A stretch of DNA of 64,000 nt, taken from positions 56,530,101 to 56,594,100 of the forward strand of contig CM069872.1 in the NCBI GenBank assembly GCA_036172665.1, in the 5' to 3' direction. This document shows, piece after piece, positions 57,362-64,000 of this stretch. Source of the stretch: Prosopocoilus inquinatus. Taxonomy: Eukaryota > Arthropoda > Insecta > Coleoptera > Lucanidae. A program made the position numbers and the translations under genes. Position 1 is the first letter of the stretch. Each line of letters begins with the position of its first letter. The notes beneath the pieces were generated by a model. That model made no database searches. It was not told the DNA's origin and was given only the letters and a program-made list of their open reading frames with translations.

Positions 57362-59292
57362 CTAAAACGCCAGTAAACGAAAAGCTGCCTCATTTTATCT
57401 GTTTTGTTTGTGCAAGAAATGGGATGTACAAACTCTCTTACCTTTTTCTAAACGCATGCAATCTTCGGGTTTTGAAGTCGAGAAGTTCTTCTTTGGCTTG
57501 CGCCGAGATCGCTTCGAATCTCTCGCACGCCTCTGATTGTGCTTGCTCTGCCTGCGCGGACATTACAGTATTACCAACAAATTTTTCAAAGCCTTTATCG
57601 CAATAAGAACAAATATAATTACCTCCTGCACCTCGGGGGCCTATCCGCAAGCACGCATCAGAAAGATCAACAAACACATTCAGTGATACAATAGAAAAAA
57701 AAGTAAGTTCGAAAAATATGTTCTCAGCAGAGACAATTAAAAGACTTTTCTTTGGTGTTTAGAGCCCAAAATAAAATATGTTTCACTTCAGTTTCAAATC
57801 AATCAAAGCATTACTCAAATAGGTATAATAATTAAAAAATTACTCACGGCATGAATGTCTTTATTCTTGTGCCTCGCCTTCTCCAATGCCCTGTTAGCCG
57901 CTTCGTACGTTGCTAGACAGCGCAGACGGCGTATCAGCAGTTGTTTGGCCGCGTGACTATCGCGCATGTAATACCTGAGAGTGTCCGCCAGTTTCAGATC
58001 TTCATCGCTCGCAACTCTACTCTCAATTTTCTGCAACAACACAAACCGATTCACCACCTGATAACCCCTCAAAGGCGGTTGGTTTTCGTTACCCTAGCAC
58101 GCTCGAATGTATCCGCTACTTTCGACAGGAATTTATCTAACGGTCCGGGGTCGATGTTCGCCAATTGGACGAGCCCCCCTGAGATCTTGATATAACTATC
58201 GGCCACCTCTACAAACAAAGATTTCTTTTAATAATTAAAAACATCGCTCCTTCAGTTCTACAAGGCGACAAAAAAAAAAAATTGCTTGATGTATATGAGA
58301 ACTGTCTCAAACCTTTATGTTTCTCAGTCACTTTATCCGTCCTGGACGTCGCCTCCCTCAACTGCCCGTGGTATTCGTTGAGCGAGTTCATTTGTTGCTC
58401 GAAAAAGTCATTGACGTCTCTAACCGTCGCATTTAAATAGTACTGATCAGTGGTGCTCCCCAGGGACTTGACGAGGCCGCCTAGTTGACTCAATCGGCCA
58501 CGAGGGCGAGCACACAAGTCCTGATCGAACTCCAAGAAGACGTGCAGGTGCTCGTCCTCTCGGAATACGGCGTGGCTCGCGAGTCTCGTCAGGAAGACCT
58601 CGTGCATGGCGACTGTCTTCTTGAAGGTCGCCAGGTATTCCCTGTGGGGAGGGGTTTCATGTTATTTCAAGGTGGAATTACATTTGAGGGGGTGAGTTGC
58701 TTACGCCTCTAATTCCTGCTTCATCTTGTTGAATTCCTCTTTGGTCATGGTCCCTTCGCCTTCCCCTAACCTCTGCAGCTTCTCTCGGGATGCGTCAAAA
58801 TTTGGACGTGGTGGAGGGGGTGGAATCTAATAATGAAGAGTAATTATAATAATGAACAAGAAGGAGATGAGCTTGGGTGTGGGTGAATCGAACTCTTGGA
58901 TACTTACAATGTACCCTGCATACAGGGGGTTTTCCTCGTAACGATCGTGCAACCAGATGAATTCCTCGTGCTGCCGCACGACGAGGAACTCCGGCTTTTG
59001 AAACGTCTTCAGCGTGGTGCGAGTGTGCACCGTGAACTTGACCTTGTCTTTCTCGCTGAGCGCGTCCGATATATCGACGACCAGGCTGTTGTCTGTGAGA
59101 GGGATGGTGTTTCCTTCGTCCGGGGTGTTTCTGTCCGTCTGGAATTGAACGTTTCTTTCGGTTAGCCATCACGGAGCGAGCGGGCGAGAGGTTAATCAAC
59201 ACAAAAACGCCCACAAAAAAAAAATTTGCCGGAGCAGCCGGCCGCCGGATCGACGAAGGGGGGCGCTCGAGAGTTTAACTAGGGCTTACCAT
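57271..59292 (-). CDS. Snx6: Sorting nexin 5/6 (PX-BAR), complete, 8 exons, 394 aa
   Basis: SNX5/6 proteins pair with SNX1/2 as the membrane-bending part of retromer-linked (ESCPE-1) endosome-to-Golgi recycling. Minus-strand exons 59290-59292, 58908-59138, 58705-58826, 58313-58641, 58093-58208, 57848-58030, 57442-57551 and 57271-57361 join in frame. PX domain from ~21 to ~140: [20 protein letters not shown], then [20 protein letters not shown]. Next comes the SNX5/6-type [18 protein letters not shown] and a helical BAR domain from ~180 to the end ([58 protein letters not shown]). Length is close to the ~400 residues usual for SNX6. It converges with Dicer-2 (579 bp apart) and diverges from Sec3. 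Confidence 0.95.
57442..57551 (-). CDS. Snx6: Snx6 exon 7
   Basis: Minus-strand acceptor 'gcgcag', donor 'gtaaga'. It encodes [20 protein letters not shown] then [16 protein letters not shown], part of the BAR domain. The open frame extends upstream across the acceptor, but family alignment puts the boundary here. Confidence 0.88.
57848..58030 (-). CDS. Snx6: Snx6 exon 6
   Basis: Acceptor 'ttgcag', donor 'gtgagt'. 61 residues: [20 protein letters not shown], then [15 protein letters not shown], ending [18 protein letters not shown] domain. Confidence 0.93.
58093..58208 (-). CDS. Snx6: Snx6 exon 5
   Basis: Acceptor 'ttgtag', donor 'gtaacg'. It encodes [20 protein letters not shown] then [18 protein letters not shown]. 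Confidence 0.9.
58313..58641 (-). CDS. Snx6: Snx6 exon 4
   Basis: Acceptor 'ccacag', donor 'gtttga'. It encodes 109 residues from [20 protein letters not shown] through [10 protein letters not shown] to [10 protein letters not shown]. It spans the end of the PX domain and the first BAR helix. The donor 'gtttga' is weak but the phase fits. Confidence 0.93.
58705..58826 (-). CDS. Snx6: Snx6 exon 3
   Basis: Acceptor 'tattag', donor 'gtaagc'. It encodes [20 protein letters not shown] then [20 protein letters not shown] and two bases of Ala; the poly-Pro followed by [22 protein letters not shown] sequence is diagnostic for SNX5/6. Confidence 0.94.
58908..59138 (-). CDS. Snx6: Snx6 exon 2: PX domain
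   Basis: Acceptor 'ttccag', donor 'gtaagt'. 77 residues: [40 protein letters not shown], then [20 protein letters not shown] and PLYAGYI. Confidence 0.94.
59290..59292 (-). CDS. Snx6: Snx6 exon 1: lone start codon
   Basis: On the minus strand 'gcagaATG' is followed directly by the donor 'gtaagc'. Joined to exon 2 in phase it gives [10 protein letters not shown]. No in-frame ATG is available within exon 2 before the PX domain, so this start is preferred. Confidence 0.65.
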
Positions 59293-60297
59293 TCTGCGAA
59301 TTGTCTCGTTACTTCCTGTTATTTTAATTCTTTCATAAATGACGATGAGTTGTTCGCAGGGATGCAGATAACAAATTTAGAACTGCTTTGAAACTGTCAT
59401 TCGCGACAGGAAACTGTAACGGTCGGTAACTACAGGAAACTGTAAGCAATTAATTTATAAGTCTTTTAAGAAGATGATTGAAGTCCGATGAAAAGATGCT
59501 CTAATTCTTTGCGTTTAAAAAATCAAAAGTGTCGACTGGAAATTGGCGCTACACAAATTCTTAATTTAATGTTTGCGTTGCGCTCCAAAGTTTTCAAACT
59601 GATATGTGTTTCCAAAAATGGCCGATAGGGCGATGCTGGTTTCAAATTTTGAAACATCTAAAATGTTTTAAAATCGGCCTAATTTAAACAGTAATAGTGT
59701 TAATCCTTTTTCATTTACGAATTCAGCAAAACGGGAATCCGCCCTATACTATAATTAGCATTGGTCGCGTTCAGGTGATCAAGCTACCGACCTACCGCTC
59801 AGCGCTCAGCATGTTTTGAGTAGTCTTGAATTTTGATTGAAAGGCACGTGAATATCCTTCTCAGCGACTTATTCTTATAAGTTGGTACAAAGCACTGCAC
59901 TTACTCATCATGAACGACGTATCGGAAAATTTACAAAAGCCTCTTCTCAATATTCCGCGGACGAAAGCCTGGACGAAACCACAAAATAGGAAACAATTAC
60001 AGTTTTCTGTAACAAGTAAATAAGTTTAAATACGACTTCATAGATTTTAGAAAAGTTTTGAGCTTGTCAAATCAGGATATTTCGAATAAAAGAAAGGAAT
60101 TCAATGAAAATTATTAACAACTCCCTGGAATAAAGTGCTGAATCCAGCGACATCTACCGAAGCCCTACACAATTATCGTACGTTATCAGTTAGTTGGTTG
60201 GCAGCATGAAACCATGACAGAATAAGATAGTTGGCAGTAGTGCGTTAGCTCAAGACATAACCTATTTTAAATTGTTGGTCATCGAAAAACTAAAATA
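59293..60297. promoter_or_regulatory. Divergent Snx6 / Sec3 intergenic region
   Basis: About 1 kb separates the two start codons, which point away from each other, so both promoters must lie here. No TATA box was identified. A half palindrome ('attggtcgcgttcaggtgat') near 59760 is related to the one at 20187-20245. Confidence 0.5.
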
Positions 60298-60824
60298 ATG
60301 ACCACAATTCGATTTACCCTTCAACAAGACGTCTTCCAACCGAATGACGAACGCCTGCTTTCAACCGTCCACGTCAGCAAGCTGCTAAAGAAGAAGAAAA
60401 CCTCAATCCTATGCCTCGTCAGCGCAGCCGGGCCCCCCTCGGCCGTCTCCATCGTGCAGATCAAGCAGACCGACAAGACCTTTAAAAGGAAGCGCAGCTG
60501 GCCCCTGGACGAGCTCAAAGTGGTCGACGGAAAGAACGAGGAGAAGGAAACGCTCGAGTTCGACCTGCAACTTGACAAGGTGTACCGCTGGGTCGCGTCC
60601 AACGTACAAGAGCGACAGTCCTTCGTCGTCACCCTCTGGCGCCAGTGTAAGAAGCACTTCGCCAAGGAAAGGCCCGTTTTCAAGAACGTCCCGAAGATCT
60701 GGATTATGGAAGACGTGATGACCCCCGAAAGCAAATACGTGAGTTCACCGCTGTTGGGGCTGGACAACGATTTATCCGAGGACATACAGCCCATCACCGA
60801 CAAGGAACAGGAAGATTTAAATCG
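60298..60824 (+). CDS. Sec3: Sec3 exon 1: PIP2-binding domain
   Basis: ATG at 60298 (MTTIRFTLQQDVFQPNDERL), donor 'gttagt'. 175 codons plus two bases; last residues are ITDKEQEDLN. The frame continues a little further into the 58-bp intron, but the next exon resumes RLMSGCEFA, which fixes the splice. Confidence 0.94.
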
Positions 60825-62051
60825 GTTAGTCACCTTTTATTTTAATCAGTACATGTTAATGAGCGGGTGAATTCGAACTTAGGTTAATGTCGGGGTGTGA
60901 GTTCGCGATTAGCAACGCGGAGGCTTTCATGGAGGTCCTGGCAAGGGACCTGTCGTTGTTAGACGGGGAGAACGTGCAATGCGTGCTTGCCAGCGAGGTG
61001 GAGAACTTGATGGAGCAGCTGGAGTTTGCAATACAAGAAGCCGACCGGATCGAGAAGCGCCTGGACTCATATGATGAGATTCTGTGCCATGTGAGGGACA
61101 CGATGGAGACGATGGAGAAAAAGAATTCCATGATCGCGATAGCCAACAAGAACAACCTGCTCTTGTTGAAGGAACTCGAGAATATCGTCGTAAGCACTCA
61201 TAATTACTCTTTCAGTTGAGTCTAGTGATTCCTTTTGTTTACTCTCCCAGACTCAATTGGATTTACCTAGAAAGCACCAAACGACCTTGGAGAATGCGGA
61301 TTTCACGACAGCGCAAGGCTTGAAGGCGGCTATCGAAGCAAGCACGGCGCTCAAGAACGCCTTAAACTCGAACATCGAGCCGGCTTTGCTGCGTATGGCA
61401 GCCGTGCAAGAACAGAAGAAGCGCTTTACTAAGCTGAAGGAACAGTTCTCGCTGAGCTTGATGCGCCAATTAAATAACCTATTCATTCACTACGGGAATC
61501 ACAAGGGCGAGATACTAAGGACGCCAGACGGACTCGCCTTGCCCCAGCACAACGCCATTCATAAAGAACTGAACGGATACACGGAGCTCATGCATTGGAT
61601 GAAGGTGCAACCTACCCTCCGAATCTGTATTTACAATAAACTCGATCGTTTCAGGTGATGAACCGCAAAGTATACGATCACCTCCGTGGTGTATACACGG
61701 AAGAACTGGGCAAGCTTTACGAAAGGGATCTGAAGCGTCTGTTCGAAGTTGCGAAGCAGAAAGTTGGGGGTGAGTTTTGGAGGTGAAGAGCCAAAGCTTA
61801 AAAGTTTTGGGTTGAAGGAGGGTCTTTTGGGAGAAGGTCTTGTTCGTGTGGGCTCAAATTTGGCTTCAGTTGCAGGGCCTGTGACTTCCCCCACACGAAG
61901 TGTTGCACTTTTGGGGTTGGACAGCGATCAGTGGAGCTCGGAGACGACGACCGTGGAACGCAACACTTACGAGTCCACCCTCGATCAGTTGCTGACGCAG
62001 TTGGAGCCCGTTTGTTTACACGAGCAACAATTTTGCGTCTCGTTTTTTCAG
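60298..62051 (+). CDS. Sec3: Exocyst complex component 1 (Sec3), 5' part, 5 exons, 493 aa, continues past the window
   Basis: Sec3 is the exocyst subunit that helps dock secretory vesicles on PI(4,5)P2 and Rho GTPases at the plasma membrane. Exons 60298-60824, 60883-61189, 61251-61604, 61655-61769 and 61876-62051 join in frame. The N-terminal PH-like PIP2-binding domain is visible (~20-140: SILCLVSAAGPPSAVSIVQI, KRKRSWPLDELKVVDGKN, WVASNVQERQSFVVTLWRQC). Next come the helical exocyst rod sequences GCEFAISNAEAFMEVLARDL, LFIHYGNHKG and LERDLKRLFEVAKQK-like stretches, ending ESTLDQLLTQLEPVCLHEQQ and FCVSFFQ. The C-terminal ~400 residues typical for the family lie beyond base 64000, so this is a window cut and not a truncated gene. 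Confidence 0.94.
60883..61189 (+). CDS. Sec3: Sec3 exon 2
   Basis: Acceptor 'acttag', donor 'gtaagc'. It encodes LMSGCEFAISNAEAFMEVLA to NNLLLLKELENIV, a predicted long helical coiled-coil stretch. Confidence 0.93.
61251..61604 (+). CDS. Sec3: Sec3 exon 3
   Basis: Acceptor 'tcccag', donor 'gtgcaa'. 118 residues from TQLDLPRKHQTTLENADFTT to HKELNGYTELMHWMK. Confidence 0.92.
61655..61769 (+). CDS. Sec3: Sec3 exon 4
   Basis: Follows a 50-bp intron with acceptor 'tttcag'. It encodes VMNRKVYDHLRGVYTEELGK then LYERDLKRLFEVAKQKVG. Donor placed at 'g|gtgagt' (61770). Confidence 0.88.
61876..62051 (+). CDS. Sec3: Sec3 exon 5
   Basis: Acceptor 'gttgcag' at 61875, which makes a 106-bp intron and restores the frame. 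It encodes PVTSPTRSVALLGLDSDQWS then ESTLDQLLTQLEPVCLHEQQ and FCVSFFQ, donor 'gtaatg'. An acceptor at 61836 (67-bp intron) also keeps the frame and would add 13 residues; the later one has the better acceptor. Confidence 0.85.
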
Positions 62052-64000
62052 GTAATGGCGGCTTCAAAACCGCGGGGTTCCCATTCGCCAGGAAAACCTG
62101 GAACACTGGTAAAAGTTGGGGAATTGAAATACATTACATTACATTCATGAGGATTACCAATTGAAATTCTTTGTTTTTCCTAGTAAAAATACAATTTTTT
62201 CTGAAATTCGAAAAAAAAAAAATGGGAAATGGTTTTAAATATTGAAAACATTGTGAAACTTGCCACAATTTTGTTGTCTCTGTCTTTGTTAATTACTCTA
62301 ACAAAGGCATTGTTTTTATTACGTTCGTAAGATCATCAGTATAGGCCAACCAGAAACGACTGTGTTCATTGGGTTGCCTACACTAAGGCTCCTGACGAAG
62401 ACGTCTAATTTATTATTTTTTGAATTAAACAAATAGGTGTGCTATTAAAATTTACCGTTTAATAATAATAATTCCAGAGGTATTTAAATCACTTTTAATA
62501 ATTACAGGTGAAAATTAAAAATAAATAAATAAATTAGTAGCTTTTGTGTAGCGTCTACAACTTCTTTTCTCAAGTCAGGACAAGTTGTGTAAAATTGTTG
62601 AAACATTTAAAAATTGGACGAGTTGCGTAATCTCATTCAGTTAATTGTGAGGTTTATTAGTTTTTTGACCATAAAAAATGAATATCTTTAGCGCCTGTAA
62701 AGCAGGCAACCATGCGCACTGCTGAGTTCACCGATTTGCCTGTACTAAGGTCGGATTTTTGCGCCTCCTGGTAAATTTATCTGCCATATAAGATCCTAGG
62801 AGACCGTCATCAACACAATGGTTTCCAGGGATATTACCCGGCCGATAAATTTATCTGGAAGTTAAGAAATCGGGCCTGAGACTTCTAATTTATTTATTTT
62901 TTTTTGGAAAAGCTGGCAGGGTATTAAAAATTAATCGTTTATAATTAGCAAGAATGTAGTTCAGTAACTTGCTAGAGAGAAAATTAATTAATTGAAAACT
63001 AATTTTTTCAAGACATGGAAATGGAGAATTCTTTGGACACATAAAATTTAAGAGCCTGGAAAAACCTGGAAATCTCAGGGAATGTTTTAATGAAAACGAA
63101 ATTGGAACTCTGAAATCAGTATTAATTAATGAATTAATCAATTCAATCAATTCATTAATTAATACTTTGTAATAAAAATTATTACGTACAAAAGATCATC
63201 AGTATAGACCACCCACAATCGAATGTGTTCGTTGGGTTGCCTACACTAAGGCTTTTTGTATTTTCGAAGTTGTCTAATTTATTATTTTTTAAATTAAACA
63301 AATAGGTGTGCTATTAAAATCAACCGTTTATAATACTTCCAAAGGTATTTCAATCATTTTTATTAATTACAGGTGAAAATTAAAAATAAATAAATAATAA
63401 TTCTCAAGTCAGGACAAGTTGTGTAAAATTGTTGAAATATTTAAAAACTGGGCGAGTTGCATAATCTCATTCAGTTAATTGTGAGGTTTATTAGTTTTTT
63501 GATCATAAAAAAATGAATATTTTTAGCGACTGTAATGCAGGCAACCATGCGCACTGCTGAGTTCACCGATTTGCTTGTACTAATGTCGGATTTTTGCACC
63601 TCCTGGTAAATTTATCTGCCATATAAGATCCTAGGAGACCGTTATCGACACAATGGTTTCCAGGGATCTTACCTGGCCGATAAATTTATCAGGAAGTTAA
63701 GAAATCGGGCCTGAGACTTCTAATTTATTTATTTTTTTTAGAAAGAACTGGCAGGTTATTAAAATTAATCGTTTATAATTGGTAAGAGTGTATGATGAAC
63801 ATATAAAATAGCGACATCTTACTATCGCTTTTTGACCTAACATTGCAGGTTCTCACTGCAATCAAAAACAATTTGCACAAAATTTTTGGTAAGAGTGTAG
63901 TTCAGTAACTTGCTTCAGAGAAAATTAATTAATTGAAAACTAATTTTTTCAAGAAATGGAAATGGGAAATTGTTTAAACACATAAAATTTAAGAACATGA
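62052..64000 (+). other. Sec3: Sec3 intron with duplicated repeat DNA
   Basis: No exon recognised. About 62270-63060 and 63170-64000 are diverged direct copies of a ~850-950-bp unit. Each unit has a stem-loop of the ggcaacc family (about 62338-62395 and 63200-63258), a second one (62698-62750 and 63535-63585), 'ggtaaatttatctgccatat' with its inverted partner 'gccgataaatttatc', and 'gtagttcagtaacttgct'. The second copy carries ~110 extra bases at 63790-63893. Confidence 0.8.

Noticed and set aside
61770..61875. Apparent frameshift in Sec3 after EVAKQKV
   Set aside because: A 106-bp GT-AG intron restores the frame exactly, so no frameshift or pseudogene is needed.

Overview
This is animal nuclear DNA, almost certainly from an insect and probably a beetle. 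It carries four spliced protein-coding genes with GT-AG introns, some only 52-69 bp long, inside AT-rich, repeat-laden non-coding DNA. The beetle (possibly tenebrionid) assignment is inferred from the gene set, the protein character and repeat motifs such as 'tacagggtgattc' and 'agatggcgctctc'; no database was consulted. There is no bacterial, plasmid, phage, CRISPR or operon content.

Layout. 1-19355: no recognisable coding exon. This stretch is either the first intron and upstream region of groucho or intergenic DNA. It holds several tandem-repeat arrays, including a dimeric ~324-bp satellite at 3839-6545, and short inverted-repeat elements. 19356-35656 (+): groucho (gro/TLE co-repressor), 13 coding exons that give 732 residues; only the first few N-terminal residues are missing. 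35657-38396: groucho 3' UTR and an intergenic gap that contains a CpG-rich patch with a possible minus-strand first exon. 38397-56691 (+): a complete Dicer gene of Dicer-2 type, 11 exons, 1626 residues, with intact helicase motifs, both RNase III catalytic sites and a C-terminal dsRNA-binding domain. Its larger introns are packed with tandem and inverted repeats. 57271-59292 (-): a complete sorting nexin 5/6 gene (Snx6), 8 exons, 394 residues, convergent with Dicer. 60298-62051 (+): the 5' part (493 residues, 5 exons) of exocyst subunit Sec3 (EXOC1), divergent from Snx6 and running off the window. 62052-64000: Sec3 intron made of duplicated repeat DNA.

The four genes do not form a pathway. 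Groucho is a nuclear transcriptional co-repressor, Dicer-2 processes long dsRNA for RNA interference, Snx6 is a retromer-type endosomal BAR protein, and Sec3 tethers secretory vesicles at the plasma membrane.

The most unusual feature is the amount of hairpin-forming DNA inside or next to the Dicer-2 transcription unit. It includes an eight-unit array with an exact 133-bp period in which every unit carries a long palindrome, and a ~220-bp palindrome where the Dicer-2 and Snx6 3' ends converge. Whether these transcripts are substrates of the enzyme they encode is an open, testable idea. I did not find a clearly new biological system.
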